DNA of 64,000 nt from Oceanospirillaceae bacterium (GTDB taxonomy: Bacteria; Pseudomonadota; Gammaproteobacteria; Pseudomonadales; Balneatricaceae), in assembly GCA_013215375.1 (NCBI GenBank), contig JABSRB010000030.1:1-64000 (forward strand), written 5' to 3'. The notes below the pieces were generated by a model. It did not search any database. It had not been told where the DNA came from and was given only the letters and a program-made list of their open reading frames with translations. Positions 35,798 through 44,855 of this stretch are shown piece by piece. Position numbers and translations under genes: made by a program. Position 1 is the stretch's first letter. Each line of letters starts with the position of its first letter.

Positions 35798-36142
35798 ATG
35801 ATGAGCCCTGATACGAGCCTTAGAAAAATATATTCTGTGGGGAAAACGGGAGGTTTAATTGAAACCATTTTTCGTTGCAAATGGTCGCTCACAGTATTCC
35901 ATCTAATTTCTAATCAAATAAATCGGCCGGGAGAAATGGTCAGAAGCGTAGATGGTTTGAGTACTAAAGTGTTGAACGACTGTTTGAGAGCGAATGTTAA
36001 GTTTGGCATTTTAAAGAAACATTCGTTTGCAGAAATTCCGCCGAGGGTGGAGTATAGTTTTACTGATTATGGCGAAAAATTCATCGCCATAATACTGCAA
36101 ATTCAAACGCTTGAAGATGAAATGGATGGACAGAGACTTTAA
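35798..36142 (+). CDS. HxlR-family transcriptional regulator
   Basis: 114 aa winged helix: IFRCKWSLTVFHLISNQINRPGEMVRSVDGLSTKVLNDCLRANVKFGILKKHSFAEIPPRVEYSFTDYG, which is the HxlR core (WSL at the start, VEYSLT-type wing). It lacks the usual N-terminal cysteine. The start is ATG 35798 with AAAGGT seven bases upstream. It likely represses or activates the divergent SDR gene. Confidence 0.9.
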   Translation: MMSPDTSLRKIYSVGKTGGLIETIFRCKWSLTVFHLISNQINRPGEMVRSVDGLSTKVLNDCLRANVKFGILKKHSFAEIPPRVEYSFTDYGEKFIAIILQIQTLEDEMDGQRL

Positions 36143-36179
36143 GTCTTATAAGTGCCCATACCGCTGTTTTGAATGGGAG

Positions 36180-37613
36180 CTAGCCAGCTACTATGCAGTT
36201 TTTACCTGATTTTTTGGCGGATAAAAGCGCTTGGTCAGCACGGAAAATCAACTTGTTGGATTGATCAGTATCCGTTTTTTGAGAGATGCCAATACTGAGC
36301 TGAACATCAATGGTCTGCTGTTCAATACTAAACAGATGCTCGGCAAAAGTACCCTGCAACTGCTCTGCGAATATTAGCGCCTCTTCACTATTGCAATCGG
36401 GCATAATGATCACAAACTCTTCTCCACCCCAGCGACAGAGCAGATCAGACTTTCTGGTGGATTGTTTGATTAGTTCGGCAACTTCAATGAGCACTTTATC
36501 GCCAAAGGGGTGGCCGTATTGGTCATTTACTGTTTTGAAATTATCAATATCGATAATGACGGCTGCTAAATCTGTGTTATGTCTTGAAGCAGACTTAAAC
36601 AGTTGCTCAAAGATAGGGTCGAACATCTGCCTGTTGTTGAGACCAGTGAGTTTATCGGTAGTGGCCATTTCTTCTAGGCGACTCTGGTAACTACTCAAAG
36701 TTAGCCAGCTAAGGCTAAGCACTGCTAAAGTGATCACCAATGAGATCAACAGATTGATTAATAGAGAGTCGAATAGGTCCGCGTCCAAGTTCTGGTCGCT
36801 TTTGCGCACGATCAAGTACCAGTGGAACTCCTCTAAATAACGACTATCCAACATGATTTTATGTAGGCCTTGTGAATAGCTGAAAGAAGTGTTTTTTTGG
36901 TTGAGTATGCGCTGCTTGATACTTTGGCCATCGACTATTTTTTCAAAATCTATATCGGTGGGTAACGCTGCTCCATGTAAGGTGAGAGAGCCTTTAGAAT
37001 CGACGAAAAATATCTCTCCATCATATCTTTTTTCGTATTCTTCGATGATCTCCTGCACTTTTGATAGCGATAAACCTACGCCAGTGATCCCTAAAAAATC
37101 ACCTTGATCATCTAGTACTTTGTAATTAATAAACACTGTCAGAGAATTGTTGGATGAAGGATCGAAGTCGATATTTAATTCGTGGCTGGTTGTCATCTCC
37201 TTTGCTCGAAAATACCATTTATCCACCGGGGAGTTCTTGTCGATGGTTTTTAGTACGCCACTTGGATGATAGTATTTCAAACTCTTATCTGAGATGAAAA
37301 AACTAGTGACAGTGTCGTAACTGCTTTGGATTTGTGCTAAATATTTTATTATTTGATCTGGGTTATGTTCGCCGTTAATAGCCCAGTCTTTTAAAAAGGT
37401 ATCGTTGGCCATCAGTGAAGAAATGATAATAGGTTTGAGCAAATCGCGCTGAATTTCAGAGTAAATATTATCGCCAATCAATGGCAAAGTATCGTTTGAA
37501 ATTTGTTTAGTTAGAGAGTCTCTGGCCACAAAATAACCGACCATGCTAGTGGCAATAAATCCCAGGGATAAAATCGCGCACAGCAACAGCATAAATTTGA
37601 TTTTCTTTGACAA
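36180..37613 (-). CDS. membrane diguanylate cyclase with dCache sensor
   Basis: 477 aa. TM1 is about 8-30. A periplasmic double-Cache domain (about 35-280) contains FISDKSLKYYHPSG, GITGVGLSLSKVQEIIEEY and EIFFVDSKGSLTLHG. TM2 is about 285-308. The GGDEF domain has DKLTGLNNRQMFD, AVIIDIDNFKTVNDQYGH and CRWGGEEFVIIMPD, intact, with an RKSD I-site five residues ahead of the motif. It makes c-di-GMP in response to a small extracellular ligand. No EAL domain. It converges on the HxlR gene. Confidence 0.94.
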   Translation of the reverse strand: MSKKIKFMLLLCAILSLGFIATSMVGYFVARDSLTKQISNDTLPLIGDNIYSEIQRDLLKPIIISSLMANDTFLKDWAINGEHNPDQIIKYLAQIQSSYDTVTSFFISDKSLKYYHPSGVLKTIDKNSPVDKWYFRAKEMTTSHELNIDFDPSSNNSLTVFINYKVLDDQGDFLGITGVGLSLSKVQEIIEEYEKRYDGEIFFVDSKGSLTLHGAALPTDIDFEKIVDGQSIKQRILNQKNTSFSYSQGLHKIMLDSRYLEEFHWYLIVRKSDQNLDADLFDSLLINLLISLVITLAVLSLSWLTLSSYQSRLEEMATTDKLTGLNNRQMFDPIFEQLFKSASRHNTDLAAVIIDIDNFKTVNDQYGHPFGDKVLIEVAELIKQSTRKSDLLCRWGGEEFVIIMPDCNSEEALIFAEQLQGTFAEHLFSIEQQTIDVQLSIGISQKTDTDQSNKLIFRADQALLSAKKSGKNCIVAG

Positions 37614-38034
37614 GAGAGCCTCTTTAACAGTGATGGCCTGCAGATTACATACCTAGATCTTCGATGCACTCTTCCCTAAGTTGCCATGTTCAAGAAATAT
37701 AGCATTAAACCAATAGCTAGCAATTTTATTTTCAAATGTTTAAGTTATTGATTTGCGAGTATAGCGCTAAAGTAATATTTTTCCATCAATAATTCAATAC
37801 GTTAGTTCGAATAAATAGTGCAATCGCATAGAGAGAGTGGAGCTGATGAGTCCCGTGGGCAAAGCCAAAACGTCATTAACATAAAGAGTGTTTGTAGAGC
37901 TTTGTGCTGGTCTCAATAGCCCGCTGTTTGTGGCTGGTCGCTTGGTTATAGCTCATCATTTTATTTCACTGTTCACCTTTATGTACCCGATAACCATAAG
38001 CCTGAAGAGAGCGGTGAACTAATTCGCTATTTAA
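37614..38034. other. 421-bp intergenic region with no recognised element
   Basis: Holds the promoter of the diguanylate cyclase. No coding frame, repeat-family member or strong hairpin is visible. Confidence 0.5.
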
Positions 38035-38433
38035 TTAGAGTAATTTCGAGGCGGCACGTGCTGCCTGAGTTTTACCATTGTATCCCCATGAATTTGCGGG
38101 GACGTCTGTTATAACGACATAACAAGCTTCTTGTAGTGCGCCTACTACTTCCTGCAGCATCATGATTGTTTGCGCGAGCATGGCTGCTTTCTCTACTGGG
38201 GTGTTGGTGTTCTGCGTTACTTTAATGTCTACATAGGCAGCGGTTGGATTTTCTGAATTTAAAGTTAAGCTATTAATTGCCCATTGTTCGGGAGCATCTT
38301 CTTGTATATGTACGACGGTAACTTCACGGCGTTTACCCATGATGGTATTCATGAGATCAGTTGTTTTAATACTCAATTGTGACTTTTGGTTGCTATCCAA
38401 TTTAGTGTTAAGGCGGATATTTATGTATGGCAT
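38035..38433 (-). CDS. tautomerase-superfamily protein
   Basis: 132 aa beginning M-P-YINIRLN, so the catalytic Pro1 of the 4-oxalocrotonate tautomerase group is present after Met removal. Two βαβ-like units are visible, residues 1-60 and about 66-130 (AAYVDIKVTQNTNTPVEKAAMLAQ in the second), as in fused or MIF-length members. The substrate is unknown. It is preceded by a near-identical operator to that of the adjacent MarR gene and is therefore probably regulated by it. Confidence 0.85.
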   Translation of the reverse strand: MPYINIRLNTKLDSNQKSQLSIKTTDLMNTIMGKRREVTVVHIQEDAPEQWAINSLTLNSENPTAAYVDIKVTQNTNTPVEKAAMLAQTIMMLQEVVGALQEACYVVITDVPANSWGYNGKTQAARAASKLL

Positions 38434-38466
38434 TAGTGAATTCCTATCTTTATTAGTTAAAATAAT

Positions 38467-38483
38467 AATTGTATATACAACTA
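38467..38483. promoter_or_regulatory. MarR operator upstream of the tautomerase gene
   Basis: AATTGTATATACAACTA, containing the perfect dyad TTGTATATACAA. Its reverse complement differs by two bases from the 38941 site. Confidence 0.6.
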
Positions 38484-38496
38484 CAAAGCTAAAAAA

Positions 38497-38919
38497 TTAG
38501 TTTTCTTCTAATATGTTCTGTAATTTTCTCATACTTAAAACAGTATTGGAAAGTTCATCTTGACCGATTATTTTTCCCATGCGCTGGGATAATTGATTGC
38601 CTATTTGATCAAGTTGTTGGTGAATTTGAATGGCTGCTTGGGTCGGATAAATTTGAATTTCTCTGCCATCTTTCTCTGTCATTTTTCGTATTAGAAATTG
38701 ACGTTTTTCTAAACTATCCAAAAATCGGGTCACTGTTGAACGGGAAAGCTTAAGCTCCCTTGCTAATTCACGGGGCATCAGACCGGGTTTTGCTAAAACT
38801 ACGCGTAACATAAAGGCGTGAGGCGGCGACAAATCAAAAGGTTTGTAGGCTTTAACCCAAACGCTGGTTACGGTGCGCGCTAACGCATTACTATTAAAAA
38901 ATAGGCATTGTTCAAACAT
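38497..38919 (-). CDS. MarR-family transcriptional regulator
   Basis: 140 aa. Winged HTH: SPPHAFMLRVVLAKPGLMPRELARELKLSRSTVTRFLDSLEKRQFLIRKMTEKDGREIQIYPT with the typical D-x-R wing. A dimerising helical C-terminus follows. Both its own promoter and the downstream tautomerase promoter carry the same site, so it likely autoregulates and controls the tautomerase. Confidence 0.92.
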   Translation of the reverse strand: MFEQCLFFNSNALARTVTSVWVKAYKPFDLSPPHAFMLRVVLAKPGLMPRELARELKLSRSTVTRFLDSLEKRQFLIRKMTEKDGREIQIYPTQAAIQIHQQLDQIGNQLSQRMGKIIGQDELSNTVLSMRKLQNILEEN

Positions 38920-38940
38920 AGGATTTAGATTAACTCAATA

Positions 38941-38957
38941 TAGTTGTATCTGCAATT
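38941..38957. promoter_or_regulatory. MarR operator at its own promoter
   Basis: TAGTTGTATCTGCAATT, matching the reverse complement of the 38467 site at 15 of 17 positions and lying just upstream of the MarR start. Confidence 0.6.
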
Positions 38958-39143
38958 ACTTTTTAACTGTCGGATGCTGACGGTGTCTAAGTTAAGAGGC
39001 CGAGTGTTATTGAATATGAAAGGTTTATACATGTAGTGATAGAGTATCCGAAAATATATACACTATCGTTGAAATTGAGATATAGGAAACATCTCTCATG
39101 TAAGTTATTGTTTGATCGATAATATTAATTATGGAAGATGATT

Positions 39144-39902
39144 ATGGTGCTAAGAATATTGGTTTTGTCAGGCATGTTTTCTACATCATTAGTTAGCGCT
39201 GGGCAAATCTCTTGTTTAAAGGCTAGTCACTCTCAAGATCAGAATATACAGTGCTTGGAAGAAAAAATAAGTACTGGTAGTGATGATGCGCTGCGAGATT
39301 TTCTCGGCTTAGGGGATGAGGAGTTACGCGAGGAGGTTATTAAAAAATATTCACTAGCTAAATACCGAAGTCTCAAGGCAGATGATTTGATCTGTATTGG
39401 GGATGCCATCGTTATGTCTTTCTTATTAAAACCTGCCAGCGAGTTTGGTCAAGAAGTCGCGGCTACCGTATTTAGCATCTACGATTTTTCTGGAAAAAAG
39501 GGCGTACCTAGGTTGAACTTGCTACTCAATAATTTAGATAGCTCTTATACACAGCTCTACCAGCAGCCAAATATGCAGAAAATTAAAGCGACTAGCTATA
39601 AAAAAGATGACTTAGTCACTTTATCTGTATTGCAGTATCTGCGTGGAGAAGAGCGCCAAGTGCTCGATAACTTTAAGCGTACTCATCACAAAAAGATTGC
39701 TCACAATGCAAAGCAGTGCCAAAAGCGTTTACAGAAAGTAGCGAGTAAACTGGAGAAAAAGCTGCGAAAGATGGATGAAAACATCGAAGAGGATGAGGTG
39801 GAATCGCAAATTCAATACATAAGCTACTTTTCCCATAAAGATATGCTGGGTAAGACTAAATTGGCATTGCGCTATTATAAAAAAACTATCAGTAAATCTT
39901 AA
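39144..39902 (+). CDS. hypothetical exported protein
   Basis: 252 aa. The signal peptide (about 1-20, SLVSA-GQ) indicates export. The mature part is helical and charged, with cysteines in ISCLKAS and IQCLEEK near the N-terminus that may pair, and a Lys-rich coiled-coil-like stretch near the C-terminus (QKRLQKVASKLEKKLRKM). I do not recognise a family. The start is ATG 39144 because GGAAG lies six bases upstream; ATG 39138 is possible. Confidence 0.7.
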   Translation: MVLRILVLSGMFSTSLVSAGQISCLKASHSQDQNIQCLEEKISTGSDDALRDFLGLGDEELREEVIKKYSLAKYRSLKADDLICIGDAIVMSFLLKPASEFGQEVAATVFSIYDFSGKKGVPRLNLLLNNLDSSYTQLYQQPNMQKIKATSYKKDDLVTLSVLQYLRGEERQVLDNFKRTHHKKIAHNAKQCQKRLQKVASKLEKKLRKMDENIEEDEVESQIQYISYFSHKDMLGKTKLALRYYKKTISKS

Positions 39903-39982
39903 CTGCGGTTTTGTTCAATGTTGACCATTGAGCAGTAGTGCTTATCTATCACATGTCGAGATGTTTAAGAGGACCCACTTGG

Positions 39983-40888
39983 CTACAAATGGGTATGCCC
40001 GTGAAAAATTTCATGGTGATCATGAAACATATCGATTAACGCGTTCATCATCATCCGCACCACTGCTGATTTTCGTAAGTCTTTGTGGATAAGTAAGTAA
40101 AGACTGGCGCTTTCATCTTCAATGGTCAGTAACTTTTCTAAGCGTGGCTCTCTATCTCCGACAAAACAGGGCAATATGCCCAAGCCGCAGTTTTGCACCA
40201 TGGCGTCTAAAATAGTTACGCCATTGTTACTGCGAATCACTGGTAATTTGTCTTGTAGTTTGTCTCGCAGCCAGCGCTGGCTGCTGAAATAGACGTGCTC
40301 ATCATCAAAACCCACCCAGTCACACTGTTGATAGCGCTGTTGCGTTAGAGCCGCGGGGTTTTGCCTTAGGTATTCATGGCCTGAATAAATAGCATAATGA
40401 TAGTGGCCTAAAGGCTTGGCGATAATGTCGGGTAAATCGGGGATACATTTTCTAATCATGATATCCGCCTCACGGCGTGAGAGGTTAGCGGCGTTGTGGG
40501 CAATCGAAATTTCGATTTCAATGTTGGGGCACTGCTTTCGGATAAGCGGAAGGTGCGGCACTACAAATTGAGCGATTTGCTCGTACATGGAAATGCGTAC
40601 GCTGCCTTTTACCGGAGTGCTAAAACTCGCCTGTTGCCGCTGTACGGCGTTTGCCGCTAACTGCATGTTTTGTGCAAGTGGCTGCAGCTGTTCGCCATGT
40701 CGGGTGAGGACCAAACCGTCGGGTAAGCGGTCAAAAAGTTGGGTGTCTAAGCTGTTTTCTAAAGACTTTAAGCGGCGACCTACAGTAGGCTGGCTAATAC
40801 TTAAACTCCTAGATGCAGCGGAGAGAGTTCCCTGCTCGCAGATGGCGAGAAACACTTTTAAATCGTCCCAATCAAAATTCATACTCAT
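39983..40888 (-). CDS. LysR-family transcriptional regulator
   Basis: 301 aa. HTH: DDLKVFLAICEQGTLSAASRSLSISQPTVGRRLKSLENSLDTQLFDRLPDGLVLTRHGEQL. The effector domain spans about 90-295 and ends in a His-rich tail (DMFHDHHEIFHGHTHL) that could bind metal. There is no divergent target gene: upstream are a family B fragment and the ABC exporter gene. Confidence 0.9.
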   Translation of the reverse strand: MSMNFDWDDLKVFLAICEQGTLSAASRSLSISQPTVGRRLKSLENSLDTQLFDRLPDGLVLTRHGEQLQPLAQNMQLAANAVQRQQASFSTPVKGSVRISMYEQIAQFVVPHLPLIRKQCPNIEIEISIAHNAANLSRREADIMIRKCIPDLPDIIAKPLGHYHYAIYSGHEYLRQNPAALTQQRYQQCDWVGFDDEHVYFSSQRWLRDKLQDKLPVIRSNNGVTILDAMVQNCGLGILPCFVGDREPRLEKLLTIEDESASLYLLIHKDLRKSAVVRMMMNALIDMFHDHHEIFHGHTHL

Positions 40889-41020
40889 CGCTCAATGTCT
40901 TAATTTTCAAAACAGTTTATACCATTTCAGGTAATTAATGCCTGTTCAATTTTGTATAGGGGCTATCTATTTTAGTTTATCGCTATACATATATTTTCAT
41001 TATAGGCTGGGTTCAATGTA

Positions 41021-41056
41021 TCGCAGCAGATTAGCCTGTATTCGGTCAGGCTCCTG
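41021..41056 (+). repeat. family B repeat, right-end fragment
   Basis: TCGCAGCAGATTAGCCTGTA followed by TTCGGTCAGGCTCCTG aligns with the right end of the 34638 copy (TCGCAGTAGATCAGTCTGTT...). No left end is found nearby. It lies in the LysR/ABC intergenic region, 40889-41212, which otherwise holds only the short family A copy. Confidence 0.7.
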
Positions 41057-41147
41057 TTATACTTTGGGCTACTTTTCCCAGCCAGGGATGTCGAAATTGT
41101 TAGACATATCCAAGCCAGTAGCTTTATTTAATTAGGTCTTTGTTAGT

Positions 41148-41190
41148 TAGTTCTCATCCACAGTAGACGTCTGTTTCTGGATGGGAACTA
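41148..41190 (+). repeat. family A repeat, internally deleted copy (43 bp)
   Basis: TAGTTCTCATCCA joined directly to CAGTAGACGTCTGTTTCTGG and ATGGGAACTA. These are the two ends of the 163-bp element with the centre removed, apparently between CATCC direct repeats. It ends 22 bp before the ABC transporter start. Confidence 0.85.
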
Positions 41191-41212
41191 GTCAAATCGG
41201 CTAGGAGTAAAT

Positions 41213-44200
41213 ATGTATTTCAATAAGAAGTTGTGGTCTTTGACCACTAAAGTACGACGTAAAATAACCGCCTCAGTGGCGATGGGTATCGTTGGTTCAA
41301 TGTTAGGCATAGGCAGGCTGTTACTGCTGGGGTTGCTGATTGCCAAAGTTATTGGCGGTGCTAGTTTAGCGCAGTGTCTGCCGCTTATATTTTCCACACT
41401 TGCCGCTTTACTTTGTTATTCGCTGTGGGAATACCAGCGCTTGATGCTGGCACATCGCACTGCCGCTACCGTGCAGCATCAGTTGCGTACTGCGCTGTTT
41501 GATCAAATGGTGAAACTAGGACCTTCGTTTTTCTCCCATCAACGCAGTGGTGAGATGAGCAATGCCGCCATTGAAGGCGTTGAGCAGTTAGAAATATATT
41601 TTGGACGCTATTTGCCGCAATTGTTTGTGGCGGCGATCACTCCGCTACTTATCTTTGTGGTGGTCGCGCAGATCGATTTACCCGTGGCGACGGTGTTGTT
41701 AGTTGCCGCAGTCTTTACCTTGTTGGCACCTAGCATTTTCCAGCGCTTGGACAGTGAAAAATCGATGCATAGAGCGACGGCTTATAAAGCGTTTGCCTCC
41801 GAGTTTTTAGATGCACTGCAGGGATTAGTCACCTTAAAAGCTTTCGGTCAGGCCAAGGCGCGCGAGTCTAAACTCGCCGAAAAAGCCCATCATTTATTCC
41901 AAAGTACCATGTGGGTGATGGCAACCAATGCAATGGCACGGGGCATTACCGATATCGGTATTACCTTAGGCGCGGCCAGTGCTCTGGCGCTATCAGCCTA
42001 TCGCGTTGAAGCCGGGTTAATGTCTTTTGATGCTTTATTGTTGGTGTTATTGCTCGGTGTGGAAGTGTTTAGACCCCTGCGCGAATTACGCTCTTTAATG
42101 CATGCGGGAATGTTGGCACAAGCCGCTTCTGGGCAAGTGTTTGCAGTGCTGGAATCTGAAACTAGTGTGATCGATAAAGCGACTAAATATCAGGTGATTG
42201 CCGCTAGTGATCAATCCGTTAGCTTTGAAAATGTAAGCTTTAGTTATCTGAAAAATAACTCTGATGATAAAACGCCACTAGCCGGGTTAGTGCATGATCG
42301 TATGAGTTTTACGATTAAATCAGGTCAGCGTATTGGCGTTGTAGGCAGTAGTGGTGGCGGTAAAACCACCATTGTTAATTTGTTGCTGCGCTATTACGAT
42401 CCGCAGGCGGGAGTGATCCGTATCGGTGGTGTGGATATTCAACAGATGCCACTGGAGCAGTTGCGCTCTCAGTTCTCGGTGGTATCTCAAGATAACTATT
42501 TATTCCACGGCTCTATACGTGACAACCTGACCTTAGGTTGTGAGCAAGTGTCTGATGAAGCGCTGATGGCTGCGGCCAAAGCGGCCAATGCCGATGAATT
42601 TATCAGGCAATTAGAGGGTGGTTACGACAGTGTTATCGGCGAGCGAGGGGTACGTTTATCTGGCGGGCAACAACAGCGCTTGTCTATTGCCCGTGCGCTG
42701 CTGCGCGATGCTCCGATCTTGATTTTAGATGAGGCGCTCTCCTCTGTAGATGCCAAAAATGAAGCGCAGATTCAACAGGCACTTAATACCTTGATGAAGG
42801 GGCGCACTTGTCTGATTTTGGCACATCGCCTTTCAAGTATTATCGATTGCGATCAAATTATGTTACTCGATAAAGGTCGTGTCGCAGAGCTGGGCACACA
42901 TACCGAGCTACTGGCGAAAAAAGGGATGTATGCGCAGTTGATGTCAACGCAGCACCAGTTGCAGCAACAGCTATTGGATAGTGCCAGTGAGCTTGATGAA
43001 CAGCGTTTTGCCAAAACAGCCGAAGCTGAAGTGGCACTACCCAAGCAAACTAAAGAGTCTGGGCATAGTAGTATTTTACAGGGGGATAGACACAGCTGGG
43101 CCCAAGTAATCAGGATGTTATTGTCATATGCAGCGAGTTGGAAAGGGCGCTTAGTGGTGACTTTTGTCTTGGGTGTCTGTCGGGTGTTTAGTTATATCGG
43201 GGTCAGTGTGTTCTCAGCGTTGGCGGCTTTTGCGGTGAAAAACTCGCAGCCTTCTGATACTTGGATCGCGCTGTTGATTGGCAGTGCTGTGTTGGCTGCG
43301 CTACTGCATTGGTTTGAATCTTGGCTGGCCCACGATATGGCCTTTAGAATGTTAGCGCAGATGCGCATCAAACTGTTTAGCCAGCTAGAGCGTTTGGCGC
43401 CAGCTTTTATGATCAGACACCGCAGTGGCGATTTGATCAACTTGGCCACGCACGATGTAGAAATGGTCGAGTATTTCTTTGCCCATACCATCACCCCGGT
43501 GTTTGTTGCCATATTAGTGCCCAGCTCAGTGTTGTTATTGCTCGCCAGTTTCTCATGGACCTTGGCAGCAGCGCTATTGCCTTTCATCTTGTTAGTCTTC
43601 TTGATGCCGGTATTGTTTCGCAAAAACTTAGATGTGGCAGCAGGCAAAGCCCGTGTCATATTGGCAACCTTGTCGGCGCACACAGTAGAGTCATTACAAG
43701 GGTTGGCGCAGTTGCTAAATTATCAGGCAAGTGATCAGCGCCGCGCTGCTTTTGAGGGGTTAATTGAGCAACACAAAGAACAGCGTAGTCGCTTTTTTAA
43801 GATCGGCACGCTGCAAAGTGTCAGTGTAGAATTTATCACTTTATCTGCAGCGTTAGTGATGTTGATCATCGCCACGCCCTTGGCGCATGCGGGCGTTTTT
43901 GATGTGGGTTATTTGCCACTGATTGCACTGGCTTCTGTCGCTGCTTTTTTACCGGTGATTGAAATCGCTGATGTTGGCAGACAGCTTTCTGAAACGCTGG
44001 CGGCAACCAGCAGGTTAATGCAAGTCGAAGAGGCTGAGCCGGTAGTGGTCGATAATGGGACAATCACACCCTTGTTAAATAATAGCGCTGCACTGGAAGT
44101 CTCCTTTACCAACATAAATTTCGGTTATAGCGAGGATACGCCTCAAGTGTTGTCAAAAGTGAATTTGGTGATCGAAGCGGGTAGCAAAGTCGCGCTGGTG

Positions 44201-44830
44201 GGCGCATCTGGGGCAGGTAAAAGTACCTTGGCTCATCTGTTAATGCGCTTTTGGGATCCACAGCAAGGTAATATTAGTATTGATGGCACTAATATCAAAG
44301 ACATGCCGCTGGATCACTTTAGAAATTACGTGGCGATAGTGGCACAAGATACCTACCTTTTTAATGCCAGTATTCGTGACAATCTGTTGATGGCCAAGCC
44401 CGAAGCTTCAGAGTCAGAATTACTCGCGGCCATAGAAATGGCACAGCTAGGTGATTTTGTGGTGAGACAAAGTGAGGGGCTGGGGACCTTAATCGGCGAG
44501 CGCGGCTTTGCTTTGTCCGGCGGTCAGCGCCAGCGCTTATCGATCGCCAGAGCTTTTTTACGCGATGCACCTATTCTTATTTTAGACGAGGCCACCTCCC
44601 ATTTAGATGCCATCAGCGAAGCGGCGGTACATCTTGCGCTGCAACAGCTGATGCAACATCGCACCACTTTAGTGATAGCGCATCGTCTCGCCAGTGTTGA
44701 AGACGCGGATAAGATTGTACTGATGGATGGCGGCACTATTGTCGAGCAGGGCAGTCATCAGCAATTGCTGGCACAAAATGGTCGTTACGCGCAATTAGTG
44801 AGGTATCAACGCGCTAGCAAAGCGGCTTAG
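41213..44830 (+). CDS. fused CydDC-like ABC exporter (two half-transporters in one chain)
   Basis: 1205 aa. Half 1 has a membrane domain (about 15-320) with CydD-like YFGRYLPQLFVAAITPLLIF, then an NBD with Walker A GSSGGGKTT (about 378), signature LSGGQQQR and Walker B ILILDEALS. Half 2 (from about 640) has its own membrane domain (LVVTFVLGVCRVFSYIGVSV) and an NBD with GASGAGKST (about 998), LSGGQRQR and ILILDEATS. All ATPase motifs are intact in both halves. CydDC exports cysteine/glutathione for cytochrome bd assembly; normally it is two genes. No cytochrome bd gene is nearby, so the substrate is unproven. Confidence 0.87.
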   Translation: MYFNKKLWSLTTKVRRKITASVAMGIVGSMLGIGRLLLLGLLIAKVIGGASLAQCLPLIFSTLAALLCYSLWEYQRLMLAHRTAATVQHQLRTALFDQMVKLGPSFFSHQRSGEMSNAAIEGVEQLEIYFGRYLPQLFVAAITPLLIFVVVAQIDLPVATVLLVAAVFTLLAPSIFQRLDSEKSMHRATAYKAFASEFLDALQGLVTLKAFGQAKARESKLAEKAHHLFQSTMWVMATNAMARGITDIGITLGAASALALSAYRVEAGLMSFDALLLVLLLGVEVFRPLRELRSLMHAGMLAQAASGQVFAVLESETSVIDKATKYQVIAASDQSVSFENVSFSYLKNNSDDKTPLAGLVHDRMSFTIKSGQRIGVVGSSGGGKTTIVNLLLRYYDPQAGVIRIGGVDIQQMPLEQLRSQFSVVSQDNYLFHGSIRDNLTLGCEQVSDEALMAAAKAANADEFIRQLEGGYDSVIGERGVRLSGGQQQRLSIARALLRDAPILILDEALSSVDAKNEAQIQQALNTLMKGRTCLILAHRLSSIIDCDQIMLLDKGRVAELGTHTELLAKKGMYAQLMSTQHQLQQQLLDSASELDEQRFAKTAEAEVALPKQTKESGHSSILQGDRHSWAQVIRMLLSYAASWKGRLVVTFVLGVCRVFSYIGVSVFSALAAFAVKNSQPSDTWIALLIGSAVLAALLHWFESWLAHDMAFRMLAQMRIKLFSQLERLAPAFMIRHRSGDLINLATHDVEMVEYFFAHTITPVFVAILVPSSVLLLLASFSWTLAAALLPFILLVFLMPVLFRKNLDVAAGKARVILATLSAHTVESLQGLAQLLNYQASDQRRAAFEGLIEQHKEQRSRFFKIGTLQSVSVEFITLSAALVMLIIATPLAHAGVFDVGYLPLIALASVAAFLPVIEIADVGRQLSETLAATSRLMQVEEAEPVVVDNGTITPLLNNSAALEVSFTNINFGYSEDTPQVLSKVNLVIEAGSKVALVGASGAGKSTLAHLLMRFWDPQQGNISIDGTNIKDMPLDHFRNYVAIVAQDTYLFNASIRDNLLMAKPEASESELLAAIEMAQLGDFVVRQSEGLGTLIGERGFALSGGQRQRLSIARAFLRDAPILILDEATSHLDAISEAAVHLALQQLMQHRTTLVIAHRLASVEDADKIVLMDGGTIVEQGSHQQLLAQNGRYAQLVRYQRASKAA

Positions 44831-44855
44831 GAGGTGGTGTTACAGCTTGAACTAT

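Noticed and set aside
43192-44115. Leftward frames opposite the fused ABC exporter
   Set aside because: Antisense shadows of a gene with intact ABC motifs in its second half.
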